A stretch of DNA of 64,000 nucleotides, from assembly GCA_038093515.1 (NCBI GenBank), contig JBBPSI010000109.1, positions 23,347-87,346 on the forward strand, read 5' to 3'. A program made the translations under genes and the position numbers. How positions within the stretch are numbered: position 1 is the stretch's first letter; each line of letters begins with the position of its first letter. Positions 36,600-51,125 of this stretch are shown piece after piece. The notes under the pieces are model-generated. The model did no database searches. It was given only the letters and a program-made list of their open reading frames with translations, and was not told where the DNA came from. The DNA is from Butyriboletus loyo. Taxonomy: Eukaryota > Basidiomycota > Agaricomycetes > Boletales > Boletaceae.

Positions 36600-37530
36600 C
36601 ACGGTGGATCAGCCTGAGGGAACGAAGTTGCAACAATAAGCCCGGAGACGTACCGCTTTCGTGGTGGGGAGAGCAACGTGGTCAGGATCTCGGTCGGATA
36701 GGTGTACTGGCTGGATTTACGATGACGACTGGTCCACCAGCGGTCGCCACTTGGAGACTTGAGAAGAGTGACGGCTGGAGGAAACGAGAGAGACCAGGCA
36801 ACTTGCGAATATTGGGAGGGAAATCAAGCACAGTGCGATGCACACAGGCAAATTGCGTGAACCTGTCTGCCAATTTCTTGCCTGCGTCGCCGGATGGCGG
36901 ATTAACTGGCTCCAGAAGACACCGCGACCTTGTTCAATGAGCTCAGTTGCATCGGTAAGATTTCCATAACGAACACAAGCCGAAAACGTATCAACTGCTA
37001 GAGTTGTCACGAGTTGTTTGAATAGCGCAAGATTCTGGGACAGAGATAGTAAAGTAGCGAGATGGTGAACACGGGTGCAAAAACGTTTGACAAGCCAAAA
37101 CTGTGGTTCAGCTGCCTGGATCTATTGTTTGACACATTCGAGGTCGGCAGAAGATACTGTCCGGGAAACGTCAGAGCATTGGCAATGTAGGTTGAATGTT
37201 TCCTGGGGATCGCCCATGTCGTGTGTAGGTGAGTACTTGAATCGAGTATGGAGGCAGCGAGCGAGAGGCTAGGGCCCGAGGACGAAGCTCGATGGGGGAA
37301 GTTCCGACGATCCGAGGGAAAGTGCCTCATCGAGGTCAGGCAGTGTTCCAAGCCGGGCGAAACGACCATGGAGGTAATCCGCAAGATTGTCAAGTGAATC
37401 AGCTCGATCGGGACCTCTGGGCAAAGTCCTAATACATTCCGTTCGAGGGCAAGTGCTTCGTCGGTGTTCCGAAATGTGTGAAACGGGCATGGAGGTAACC
37501 CGCAACGCCGCTCAGTGAAGCGGCTCAATC
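36600..37530 (-). pseudogene. TPR-CHAT protein fragment, decayed
   Basis: Remnant of the big tetratricopeptide plus CHAT-domain proteins common in agaricomycetes. Two degenerate TPR-like units can be read (NTDEALALERNVLGLCPE; DNLADYLHGRFARLG and LPDLDEALSL). Then come FSACVRYGNLTDATELIEQG and RGVFWSQL, which normally precede the CHAT domain. Further on are LADRFTQ-type sequence and LQVATAGGPVVIVN, which relatives use as the start of the CHAT fold. The pieces lie in different frames with stops between them, and most of the TPR array and the protease-like core are missing. Confidence 0.65.
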
Positions 37531-38937
37531 GGGGTGTCCTTGGGGGAGAAAGTTCTGATGCATTTCATTCGCGACAGCGATGTATCCAGATAATCTGCCA
37601 GTTCACCCCCCACCAAGCGTCAACGCGTCACTAGTGATCATTCACTCAACCATCTGGCTGCAGCATCTTCCTAGCCGTATTTCAGCTCCAGGTTTGGAGT
37701 ATCTGTTCTCAACCGCTCCACGACCACGGGTGCTCTCCGTCCGATGGAACAAAGCCGCGACCGACTTGCAACCTTGGCGAGGTTTGACTCACACGTACGT
37801 GGTTACGAACTCCCTAAAATAACATACACTAGGCGAATCTTCAAGAAGCCCCCGCCGCTATTTCACGCAGCTCGAAATCCGGTCGCCGAGGCAGTTGCTC
37901 TCTACGGATTTTCTGCTCAGAAGGCGCTTCGAGTGAGGTGTGCCCTTCTGAGAACATTGTAAATGGGCCGGGATGGCCAAGAGACCTCCCGACCACTGGG
38001 CATACTCGGACTCGGCAAGTTCGAGCGCGACATTCAAGTTAGTGGCATGGGTCACTCTCTCGCCCACCATGTATGTAACTATTGTAGTCTGCTTCAACAC
38101 CACTTTCCATTCGTCTATCATTATTCGGGGTTCGATGTGCAGGATTGATCCAACAGGATTCGGTTGTGATCTTGAAATACGGGATAGCCATACGATCCGA
38201 GAGATGATTGACAGATTCCACGCGAGCCCAAGCGCTGCATGCCGCGCAGTGCAGTACCAGAGGGGCGATGCCCACGAAATTAAATCAGTAACCTAACCAT
38301 GCTATGATACGTGGGTTTCGACTGTCCACTGGCAGAGTCGTACGAAACATATGAGACGTCACGGCTTACGTCCTTCTGAACTTGAAGTAAAACCAAGCAT
38401 CCTTCCACCTACCTACCAGTGACGGGAGACGGTTGATGGGTCCCATCAGCGGTCGGCGCCCATGCCTCCCAACTCCTGACCTTTTTCTTGAAGATGTTTT
38501 CTGTTGGATTTGTCTCTTCCTCCCTGAGTTCATCACCGGAATTTGCCGTCTCAGAGTCTTAAGACCCTCTCCGAGCTGACCAAAAATCCGTGGAGAAGAC
38601 CATACGCGATCTATACAGTTCACCGATTGGCAGTGATTGATGGCATCTTCAAAGACCCCAAGATGAGCTATGCGACTCACCCACGATATCCACGGTTCAC
38701 ACTACTACTGCATCTCGGGGTATCTCTCTTCCGCTGGACGGGGTTTCTTGCACGCTCTGGCTTCCCAGTCCTTTTATCTGGGTCCGCAAGTCGGACAGGT
38801 CCGGGCTGGTTCTTGGCATCTTCGCGTTTATTCTTGTTTCGTTATTTGACAATTCTCTTTCCCGGACTCCTCTCCCGCGCTATAACGTTCATTTTCCCAA
38901 CGTCGTCCATCCTGGCTGGTCGGTGACGTCCACGGTC
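37531..38937. other. Unrecognised 1.4 kb stretch
   Basis: Several 60-130 codon ORFs lie on both strands but none has a motif I recognise. It may be more decayed sequence continuing the pseudogene stretch to its left. It also holds the promoter of the membrane-protein gene at its right end. Confidence 0.35.
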
Positions 38938-41039
38938 ATGGTCCTGGGGCTTCGACCATTTCTTGGGGTATTTATCATTTTGGCGTTGTCCTTTCACCGG
39001 TGTCGTGCTCTGGACAACAATGGGCTCTCGTGGGCTAGGGGGTCCCACAGCAGAAACGAGGTATGCTCTATATTTCAACGACTCGCAGTTGACGCAAAGT
39101 GGACACTATCCTATAGACACTGGGACCAAATCAGCTGATAGAATGCGGGACACTGAATATTTCACTTTCCTCCGAGATGAACAACCACTCACGAAGAGAT
39201 ATATCGTATCACGTCCTAGCGTTCGAACCAGGAGGAAAGGCCACAATGTCCCTTGTTGGTTACCAGCCGTCATCTCTCCATTGGACCGTACAATATCCTG
39301 CAGGTGTGATCGTGGTCATCCTTCATAACAGTAATGTGCTCAGCAACGGATCCTCCAGGTACCCAGCTTTTTGTAGTACTTTTGAACCCCTTCGGCACAT
39401 TCCTGGGTGTTCTCCCAGCTGCGTACACGGTAACTCGTGAGTCTACTCATCTTTCTCCTGCTACATACTTGACCTCCCTTTTACAGCAGGTTCGACAGAT
39501 TGTCTGACCAAGGCCGAATCGTCTGTTTCTGGCCGCCTCATACCATGCGGTTCCTGGGAAATGTCTTTTTCTGGAGGGAAGCCACCATACTCGGTCGGCA
39601 TCGTGGGTCTTGAATCTGGCAGTGTACACAATTACTATGTGCCATCTGGAGAACATATTCTCTCATACGCGAGCGGCGGGGAGCTTTCGGGACAAGTTGT
39701 CGGTAAGTTTTCTTGTCAATTGGCGACAATTTAGTGGTTGAATTAGAGGGCGTGCTTTGCCTCTCTTTGCGCGTGGATATTTTGCCATGCCTAATAGTTT
39801 TCGTTAGCGATGCGTGAGTCGTTCAGTTTATTACACCCCGTGTCGAGGAACGTCAGTGTCTTATTTCCAACTACGTGTTCTTCTCGTCTGGTCAGGAATG
39901 GCATGTTTGGCACGAGTTCTATCATTAACATCGCTACGACTCAAGATACGCCACTAGCAGACTCATCTGATGCTTTTTCAAAATGCCGACCAGCACAACC
40001 CAGGGATCTGCCCTTTCGTCTGCGTGAAGCACCACGTCCGACAGCATTCAGATTTCGCCGTACCCTTCCTGATCACCCTCATATGCAATTGAGCAGAGAC
40101 TTGGCTACCATCAACAACCATGCAGACACGGTCATCGTCGCTGTCTGCGTTTCACTGGGTGGTATAGGAATCGTGGCGATCGCCATCTATGCCATCATGA
40201 TGCGTCGGCGGCAGAAAATCCTGGATGCTCAGGACACCGCTCCAAGACCGTTTGAGGTTGCTGTGCCAGCGGTGACGACGTTGATGATAACGCGCGACCT
40301 GACTTCTCCCCCTACGCTGGGCGTTCCCCGGAGAATTTACTCACAAAGCAGGGGGAGATCCAGGTTCTCCGCGAGGATCAAGCGTTCTGCGTCGGCACCA
40401 ACTACAGCTGCGCCCTCCCAGCCTGGCCCGTCCCGCAATACACGCAAGCAACCCCTCCTGCCTGACACATCCCTACTCACGAATCACGCTGGTCCATCCT
40501 CCTATCGTGCCCCACCTCGCTCTTCGACACACCTTCTCACCGCCATACCGCCAGATCCACAGCCACAGTCCGATTCACGCGTGCAGCCCGAACAGTCATC
40601 TTCTTCCTTTCCCATGGGCGCACAACGCCAGCGTACAGCTGGCGTTTCCGCATCCCGCTCGGCCTCTGTCCGAGAGCAGCACTCCGCCAAATACGCGCTC
40701 TGGCTCTCTCGTTCCGCAAGCGAGTTGTACGGCGCCACACCCTCTGATACCCGTCATCGTCTGCCCGAGTATAGCTCGCACGACCCACTCGCCTCGTGGG
40801 GCAGGTACTATGCCCAGCACCGCGACGAGGGTGAGCTCCACGTAGACACGCTCCTCCGCCCCACGAAGTACTTGCGTCAGTGGCATTCTGCATCACCGGT
40901 GGTGCATGTCCAACGCGCACGTTCGGAAGAGGAAGTGGAAGTGGCAGCGGCGCCTATATTCCAACGACCGGATGCCAGTGTGGTGCAAGAGTTACCGCCG
41001 CCGTACCAGAAGCTGACCGGATCCGGTGCCAATGTTTAA
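38938..41039 (+). CDS. Single-pass membrane protein, extracellular Ser/Thr-rich domain
   Basis: Agaricomycete membrane protein of unknown function. It starts with a signal-like MVLGLRPFLGVFIILALSFH. Supported downstream exons: ATMSLVGYQPSSLHWTVQYP; after a 40-bp intron DPPGTQLFVVLLNPFGTFLG; after another intron STDCLTKAESSVSGRLIPCG, WEMSFSGGKPPYSVGIVG; then VFVSDANGMFGTSSIINIAT. The WxxxFSGGxPPYSVGIVG and VSDANGMFG patterns recur in related fungal proteins. A helix TVIVAVCVSLGGIGIVAIAI (about 40130-40190) is followed by MMRRRQK, giving an outside-in topology. The cytosolic tail is long, Ser/Pro/Arg-rich and ends PPPYQKLTGSGANV; PPPY could bind a WW domain. Exons between 39050 and 39230 are not resolved. 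Confidence 0.6.
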
Positions 41040-41245
41040 CGTTGGAGACGGCAGTGTTGGTGATGTTGGACTGGCTTTCCGATCGGGAGAGTAACTGATC
41101 TGTGAAAGCGGCAATGTGTACCAATAGCAGTAGTCTCGTGGTAGGATGATCATCTGGAGTGTTTATGTTTGAGGATGCACAGTTCGAACCCGACCGAAGC
41201 GACAGAACCATCGTATTGGTACAACCAAAAAAAACAGGATGTTGG

Positions 41246-42275
41246 CTACTGGATCTGAGCTCCATACCCTCTGATGCCCTCGGCGAAGTCCCACGACGTC
41301 TCCAGATGCAGTGAATCTGAGATCCGTACTCCAGCAGCTGTGATAGTTGCAAGTTGATACTGGACAGAGAATAAGAACGTGCTCAGATGCGTGGCTAGGT
41401 ACAAATGGGACTAGGCAATAGACGAACCTTGTTCAAACTTCGAGCGTCGCGGTAGAAAAGAACACGCATGCTATCCCCCAATATTTTTCGTGCTTGTTCT
41501 TCTGTCAATACATCCTCATAACCCTCGACGGCCTTGCGAAGTAGTGGTTGTGCGATGTAAGCCCCGTACCCGGTGGCGATCGTTGAAGCCGTATATGTCG
41601 TCCCCAACAAATCGACAAACGACAAGAACCTGCATTAGATGATACATCGGCCCCTCCAAGAAAACATGTGGCGTCACCACGCACCTCTTCCCATCTTTGA
41701 ACCCACCAATGATGAGCGAATTCCAGAGAGGATTGAGCTTCGAGCGCCGTCCGTACATGACTTGCGACAAAAACTCGTGTGTTTCCACTGGGCCTAGCTC
41801 GTGTCCGTCCTGTGCTGCGAATTCCCCGACTGCGATGTCGTCGAGCAATCGCTGTATGTACTGAAAGTCGGACATGTCACCGCTTGCGCCGATGACGGTA
41901 TAATCCCCGACGGCCTGGAGACGTTGCACGTCCTTGAAACGCGCAAGCGAGCCATATGATGCTGGACAACGTTCTGAATGGGCGCGCGCATAGTCGATAA
42001 ACGACATGGACGTACCGAGATTGTCGGCCGCCATCATGATACCATCCTTGAATTTGATGGCGAGGACGCTCGTCCCAGTGACGACTGGCTGTTGTGTGCG
42101 TTGGACGCTTTCTGCGAACGCATCCTTGGTCCGATTGTTAGGTCTTGGGTGGAGAGGGTAGGTCCCATATGGATCGATCGCATCGTTTCTCTTTCGCCGT
42201 CAATGCATCAGAACTGGTACAGTCGACGAGAGATTGACTTACGGGGCGGCCCCAGTTGGTGGGGAAGTGGTCCAT
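41246..42275 (-). CDS. PRE4: 20S proteasome subunit beta7 (PRE4/PSMB4)
   Basis: Non-catalytic beta subunit. Exon 1 is only MDHFPTNWGRP. The intron (about 42192-42242) joins it to the rest of the propeptide, NDAIDPYGTYPLHPRPNN, then KDAFAESVQRTQQPVVTGTS and VLAIKFKDGIMMAADNLGTS with the inactive TGTS site, then SLARFKDVQRLQAVGDYTVI with GASGDMSDFQYIQ. GRRSKLNPLWNSLIIGGFK, FLSFVDLLGTTYTASTIATG, LLRKAVEGYEDVLTEEQARK and DSMRVLFYRDARSLNK follow. The last exon YQLATITAAGVRISDSLHLE ends GYGAQIQ. Complete. Confidence 0.93.
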
Positions 42276-42368
42276 GATGGTATGTAGATGGTTTCGGGAT
42301 CGACGCGTAAGCTCGACGCGCACGCTAGATAGTGTTTACCCGTATTTGTTATCTCTTGTACTCCTGAC
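42276..42368. promoter_or_regulatory. Shared divergent promoter, PRE4 / TAF11
   Basis: Only 93 bp lie between the two start codons, so both genes must share core promoter DNA. No TATA consensus is seen. Confidence 0.4.
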
Positions 42369-43517
42369 ATGACGACCCCGCACACGCCCACGTCGTTTAT
42401 CCAGATCACACCCTCGGTCCTTCCCCAAACTCCCACTCCGGCGACGCGTGGACGAGGCGCAAAACGCGGCAGGAAACCGAGGGGTGCCGTTCTCACTTCA
42501 GGCCCTGTAAGTCACCAAGCCAATGTAGCAGCGGGGGGGTCTACTGGAGCAAGTGTGGTCGGTATGGGAGGGCCACAATTTACGCCCGTGCAATGGACAA
42601 ATCCAACCATTCCCACTTCTGGGTCTTCAACGCCTATCCCAGTTACCACTTCCGTACCTACGTCAGCATCTGCAAGTCAACCCATCGCTGATGCTTCAGC
42701 TGCTGGTCCTAGCGTTGGTGCGAGCGATGTTGCCATGGACAGTGGGGGCGAAGCTGGTCCTTCTACTTCGACTGCGATACCAGCTGGAGCAGCGACTTTG
42801 ACAATCGCTACGAACGGTGCTATTGCTGCAACAGGTGGAAGCGCAGGCACTCCGAAACCGGGGGCTGGTGCCGGGGATGAAGACGGTGAAGGAGAGGATG
42901 AGCTTTTACCTGCGATGGCCGACGATGATTATTCGGCGCAGTTGTCGTGGCAGAGTGAGAGCAAAGACAATCTAAGGTGTGTATTATATATGACGTGTTT
43001 ACTCTCGCCCACGAGAAGGTATCATCTGACACATCGGTATTACAATGCAGGGTGTTGATGGACAACTTTAGTCCAGCGCAGTATGACCGCTTCGAGGCGT
43101 ACAGACGGCATGCGTTGCCCAAGCAGGCTGTCAGAAGAGTAAGTCTTGCCACTGCACACATGGTTATCGTCCGGGATGACGAGTCCTCGGACGAAGGTAA
43201 TACAACAAACCACGGGACAGCAAGTCTCTCAGCCTGTCGCTCAAGTTGTCGCTGGCTTTGCAAAGGTGTTCGTGGGCGAAATAGTAGAGAAAGGTAAGCT
43301 CTCTTTACCTGTCGCCTGCCTTCGCGTCGCGGCATTCCCGCATGTTAAACCCGCTTCTTTGAATTCTGCGACAGCGCGAGCAGCTCAAGCACGCCGAGGC
43401 GAGACCGGTCCCCTATCCCCCGACCATTTACGAGAAGCATACAGGCTCTACCAGGCAGAGACGGGAAGAGTAGGGAGTGCGAGATCTGGAAGAGGGAAAA
43501 AATTGTTCGTGAGATGA
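42369..43517 (+). CDS. TAF11: TFIID subunit TAF11 (hTAFII28-like histone fold)
   Basis: General transcription factor subunit that pairs with TAF13. The first exon encodes a long Ala/Gly/Ser/Pro-rich N-terminus with a basic AT-hook-like patch [13 protein letters not shown] and an acidic end [14 protein letters not shown]. The histone fold follows on three short exons: [20 protein letters not shown] with ALPKQAVRR, then [20 protein letters not shown] and [12 protein letters not shown], then a last exon ending [20 protein letters not shown] and [25 protein letters not shown] tail. The fold is nearly invariant against other fungal TAF11. About 300 residues. Confidence 0.9.
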
Positions 43518-43711
43518 TTGGCATTACTGTATGGTTGTCGACCTTTGTCTTGCCTCGTGCATGAACGGTATCTTCACCCGCTGTATAAAACCTTCAGGAT
43601 GAGTCAGGGTAAGTGCATGGATAGCAGCATGTCATTTGGACGATTTGCAAAACTATGCCAAACTCAAATATTCGGTGGGCATATGATGGCACACTCACTG
43701 GTATGTATCAA

Positions 43712-43781
43712 GCATTAATGGGGTAGTGGTAACCTGGGTCGTTGCCATCGACCCGCCGGGGGTTCGATTCCCTCTTAATGC
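43712..43781 (+). tRNA. tRNA-Gly (GCC)
   Basis: Seventy nucleotides fold as a cloverleaf. The acceptor stem GCATTAA pairs with TTAATGC. The D arm contains AGTGGTAA. The anticodon stem GGTCG/CGACC encloses loop TTGCCAT, so the anticodon is GCC. The T arm GGGGG-TTCGATT-CCCTC carries the B box GGTTCGATTCC. No intron. Confidence 0.92.
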
Positions 43782-43785
43782 ACTC

Positions 43786-43792
43786 TTTTTTT
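43786..43792 (+). terminator. Pol III terminator of tRNA-Gly
   Basis: Run of seven T residues four bases past the tRNA 3' end, followed by more T-rich sequence. Confidence 0.8.
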
Positions 43793-43994
43793 CTTTCCTT
43801 TTTTTCAACAATCCTGAGTGCTTGTATCAAACACTTTTGACAGGTTCTTCTGCTTAAGTAAGGAACCACAGCGGTGTGTGACTGTGACTGTGACAAGCTG
43901 TACTTAGCAGATACCGGATCAGCATATTTTCTGTGCACGCGTGTTCGCAGTTGACCATCACCACACCACTTCAGACTTTGTTCCATTCAAACAC

Positions 43995-46901
<2,907 letters not shown>

Positions 46902-47387
46902 GTGGTGTTCCTCACCGATGTCTACTGGGCAAGCTATTATATACTATAGATTTTCCACCCCCATAAATACTTTTTCCTTGGAGCCGATGAGGGTAACTTT
47001 GGAAGTAAATTGGTGTCTAGGATGGTATCTAGGTCGGATACCAGTTTCCACAAGTCGCCACATGGCAAGTTCGTATCCTGCCAGTGCCCCGAACGCAAAC
47101 ATTAATGTGAATCAAACCATGTCCATGAGACAGCCGCCAGCCCATCCTTCAATGCAGGAGAATTCGAAAGAGCTGCACACTTTCGTAGCTGTGGAATTAC
47201 CCACAACCAAACTTTTGGATGCCGCAGCATGTAAATTTCTCGAGATGAGTACTGTTATATGTGATTCACTGCCTTTGCCTGCCGCAACTCCCCCCCCCCT
47301 TTTGCCTTTGGCCACTCAGCCTGTGATGCATTCACGTTCATTATCCCCTTTGAGCTCCCTGTCATCCCACACTGCCAGTGAGCTCTG
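46902..47387. other. Intergenic, nothing recognised
   Basis: Between the PRP43 stop and the left copy of the duplicated block. Long incidental ORFs run across it but show no family features. Confidence 0.45.
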
Positions 47388-48205
47388 GTCGCTTCTCGCT
47401 CAAAAACACCCAATATTCGGCAAGTGCAGTACAACAACCAATGGTTTTCCGAGTGGCTTTTCAAGCTCGATCCAGGTACGAGCATCGCTGTCATTTCTTG
47501 CACGTCACAACACTCTGCAATCGGGGTGTTACAGTTGAACGAAACACCAGGATCGTCTCCAAACTCTAATTCTAGCCAAGCCTCGAATTGATCACCGACA
47601 TCTCATCCCCTGTAGTCCGCTTAGGAGCAAGCGTTCCAAGAAACTACCCGTTCCTTCGACATTCATTCAGTGTGTGTTTTTGGAGCCGCTACAGAAAACG
47701 CTTTAGCGACAGACAACACAGTGAGTACATAACGGAGACTCACAGGTTACCATTTTCAGACGTAAGGGCTCGCCGTGGGCCCGATGTCTCGGGCATTGGT
47801 TTCGCCAGCCAGGGCCGCCGCCGTCCGCAACCGAGTCACGTAGGCAAAGTTGGGCAGCGCAGCTACGACGATGTAGAGGAGCGCGAGCACGAATTTGTTG
47901 CACAACATGGTAAGTCGAGTTATGAGTGGGTGAGTTTTGCAAGAGGTTCGCTCAGGTGGGTGATGATGGGTTTTCAACGTCGAAGAGTCGATTTTAAATG
48001 CATGCGCCAAGGGAGGCCACGAGCTGGACCATACGGGGCAGACGTCTTCTATCACGCCAATGACGAGTCATTGGAAAACCAGAAGAAAAGAAGACGGGGG
48101 TGGCGTCCACTGTCATAGGTGTATCTTCACTGCGAGGTAGGTAGTCAGTGCCGTTTCATCTCGACCGTTACATAAGCAGGTTTCAAGGAAAACAATGAAG
48201 TTAGT
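47388..48205. repeat. Duplicated block, copy 1
   Basis: About 0.8 kb repeated in the same orientation at 49017-49895. Shared tracts include the stretch around cgcttctcgctcaaaaacac at the left end, catctcatcccctgtagtcc in the middle and tttcaaggaaaacaatg at the right end. By eye the copies are roughly 85 percent alike with several indels. The minus strand of each copy carries a signal-peptide ORF. Confidence 0.85.
47756..47911 (-). pseudogene. Small secreted-protein remnant, copy 1 (possibly hydrophobin-derived)
   Basis: The ORF begins with a signal peptide MLCNKFVLALLYIVVAALPN, then stops after about 51 codons. A GTGAGTCTCC donor-like sequence just downstream is kept in both copies. Further along the minus strand (about 47540-47480) the text FNCNTPIAECCDVQE appears, the C-x6-CC start of a hydrophobin, followed by a lone C-T-C and one more Cys. 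The last Cys pair and the C-terminal motif are not found. I could not build an intact spliced gene, so I treat it as decayed or misread. The hydrophobin link rests only on Cys spacing. Confidence 0.35.
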
Positions 48206-49016
48206 CCAACCACGGTTGATTTTCCGTTTTCGATCTTGCAAACTCTGTTTATCTTTGCATTACTGGCGGCAAAATAATTCAATATTCGTATTGCCCTCAT
48301 CATTTTACCAAGTACGGTCGACGTTCAACATTAAGAAGGTCAAACTCGGAACGGTTCTAGTTTGTATAAGCAGCCCCCCGGTGCAACTCTGAAACTCTGA
48401 GATCGCTTTGCGCTTTGCAGGTGCGCCTCAGTAGAGCCATTCTGGATTTAGATACCAAGGAGTCAACACGTTTTAAATGATGTGTGTTCGTGACGTGTCT
48501 GAGAGGGGAGCAGCCCGGTATAGTAATGATGTGCTGGGCCGGGCCTCAGGGCCTCGGGCCCGGCCCACATAGATCTGGGCCTGGTGCCTGCAGAAATTTC
48601 TATGTAAGTAAACTACTACTCAATCACACTCAAATTCCTGACTCAAACCATAACTCAAATGTAACCCCACGACAGCCCCCAAGCCAGCTACAGGACGAAG
48701 ATGTCTACCAATAAGCTAGCAGCTATACAAAGCCGAGGAAAACTGAAGAGTGATGTGTTCTCACGACTCGGATTGAGACCACAACTCACCTGAGTCACCT
48801 CCAACTTGTTTGGGTCATATCTCAGGCGTTTTCGCTTCGTTCCGCTTGACCCAGGGATCAATTTACGAGCGGCGTCTGGGGGTACCAAGGTGTGGGCGCT
48901 TGGCTGAGGTGTAGGCGCGTTCTGAGGGTGTTTGTGGATATGGTAGGTCAAGGCGTGACGCGCCGCTACGATGTTCATACGGTATCGAGCTGCCCGTCAA
49001 CCAACTTCGTCCTCGT
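48206..49016. other. Spacer between duplicated blocks, GGGCC-rich palindrome
   Basis: No gene. At about 48535-48567 lies a dense GGGCC/GGCCC stretch able to fold back on itself, followed by a second cgggcccggccc run. Confidence 0.5.
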
Positions 49017-49895
49017 GTCGCTTCTCGCTCAAAAACACCCAATATTCGGCAAGTGCAGTACAACGGCCAATGGTTTTCCGAGTGGCTTTTCAAGTTCGAT
49101 CAATGTTCAAGCATAACTATAATTTCTTGCACGTCACAACACTCTGCAATTGGGTGTTACAGTTGAATGAAACACCAAGATCGTCTCCAAACTCCAATTC
49201 TAACCAAGAATTGATCACCAACATCTCATCCCCTGTAGTCCATTTAGGACCAAGAGTTTCAAGAAACTACCCGTTCCTTCGACATTCATTCAGTGTGTGT
49301 GTTTGTCGGGGCCACTACAGAAAACGCTTCAGCGATAGTCAACACAGTGAGTACATAACGGAGACTCACGAGTTACTATGTTCAGGTTGATAGTGGTGAG
49401 GGCTTTGCGCTGGCCCTACGAGCTCTCGGGCTTTTATTTCGTTCTCCGAGTAGTCAGCAGTAGTGTCGACAGGTCCACTCGGCAGCGCAGCTACCACGGC
49501 GACGATGCTGAGGACCGCGACCACGAGTTTGTTGCATAACATGGTGTACACGGGTGGAATCGAGTTATGAGTAGGTTAGTTTTGCAAGAGGCTCGCTCAG
49601 GTGGGTGATCATGGGTTTTCAACGTCGAAGAGCCGGTTTTAAATACATGCGCCAAGGAAAGGGGTTGGACCATTTTCGTACTTCAGCTCACCCAACACCC
49701 TCACACACACAAATGTAAGGGGCCAGGGGCAGCTGCTATCGCGCCAATGTTGAGTCCATGTGAAAGCCACAAGAAAAGAAAATGAGGGTGACGTCCGTTG
49801 TCATGTGTGTCTATACTGCGAGGTAGGCAGTATCGTTTCATCTTGACTGTGAAGCAGATTTCAAGGAAAACAATGGGTCCGAGATAAGTTAGTCT
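49017..49895. repeat. Duplicated block, copy 2
   Basis: Direct repeat of 47388-48205. It carries an insertion of about 70 bp near 49660-49730 that is absent from copy 1, and small indels elsewhere. Confidence 0.85.
49366..49542 (-). pseudogene. Small secreted-protein remnant, copy 2
   Basis: Paralogue of the copy-1 ORF. Signal peptide MLCNKLVVAVLSIVAVVAAL, then PSGPVDTTADYSENEIKARE and a stop at 49366, 59 codons in total. The conserved GTGAGTCTCC donor overlaps the stop, so splicing onward is possible. In this copy the downstream Cys segment reads CNTQLQS in the frame where copy 1 has CNTPIAE-CC, and a TAG and TGA follow soon after. Probably non-functional beyond a short secreted peptide. 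Confidence 0.35.
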
Positions 49896-50553
49896 GATTG
49901 ACGTTGGACGTACTGGCCCGATTGTCGGGACGCCTGGATATGCCCAAAGGTGTGCCTCAGGGACCCCCTCCGCGGGTCCGCACAGTTTTTGGGCTCAAAC
50001 CGGTGTTCCATGCGTGCACCGAGATGCCTCGGGCAGTAAATAGTACCTCTCACAGACCCATTTTTGAAGTAGGCATCAATTATGGGACAATTCAACGATA
50101 TGGAACCCACTTTGGGCCACAAACCTCTCAGAAACTTCATACAGAGCTGAGTCATATCTCACATATATCAGATAAGAAAAATTATTCACCGCTCACGACT
50201 CGGAGGTGGATAGATGATACCAGAAGACCCGACTGATCGGTTTGTTGCATCCAACGGAACACACGAGTTCAAATGCGATGCTGAGCGGGTGGACGTTTCC
50301 ACAAGACACGTCAACGCGTGTGGCGTGTTCCTCGTGCTGCACGTTATGTTGAAGGGTGGCCCATCAATACCAGTCATTGAACAAGACAACGAGCGCGTTA
50401 TCATCACACGCTCGCTGTCACACTGTGACGCCCCGTTCGGATGATAAGGGAAGCATTACTTTAGTGTCGACAGCGGTAGCAAACAATGTGCTGTCACATT
50501 GGAACATGCGAGTTTAAAGGACACGAAGCATACCGACGTCTCGCAGCTTGTGT
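49896..50553. other. Intergenic, nothing recognised
   Basis: Short ORFs on both strands without motifs. It lies between the duplicated block and the questin-oxidase fragment. Confidence 0.4.
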
Positions 50554-51125
50554 TCATTCATTCGTACAAGAACTACTGGCACATGTTGACCACACTGATT
50601 TAGAATTCGATCCTGATCCCCCGCCTGGACTTGCATCAGGCTTCCAATAGAACCCTTCGGTGTCCCATTCTCCAGCTGTTTCTCCCTCTCGCATCCATCC
50701 CAACCTATTCTGCGTAAGCATCGCCACACGCACGAAAATCGTTGCATCCAGCTCCTGCAACCCCACCTTGTCTTCAGCTTCTTCTTCCCTCGCCACCTGT
50801 GCAACAGTTACCGTCCTTCCCTCGGGCGGCACACACCAGCCTTTTTGCCGCGTGCCGTACAGCGACGAATGGTGGGCGAGCGCACGTTGAGCCTTGCAGA
50901 GGTGCTCGTTAGGATGCACCACCGATGTCTGAATCATTGGGTACCATGCATCCGGGGTTTGGGCCAAGTCTGAGGTTGGCGTGGGAAGCGTATTCGGAGC
51001 AGGCTTGGTCCTTGGACCCGGAACCTTGTGCAAAAGGCTCTCCGTGCTCTTGTAGAAAGATCAGATGTCAAGTTGAGGGCATCCTCTGGAAATATAGTAC
51101 AAGAGCAAGGCAGTAAAGATTTCAA
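50554..51125 (-). pseudogene. Truncated questin-oxidase-like gene (C-terminal part)
   Basis: Relative of the intact gene at 21836-23730. It contains the C-terminal signature TPDAWYPMIQTSVVHPNEHL then CKAQRALAHHSSLYGTRQ, with LDATIFVRVAMLTQNRLGW near the end. Upstream on the minus strand the text RGCPQLDI continues the family alignment but is followed by an in-frame stop before SFYKS. All N-terminal catalytic His motifs (HSAHH, HPIIHAGYG) are missing. The break lies within about 70 bp of the left LTR of retrotransposon A. Confidence 0.75.
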
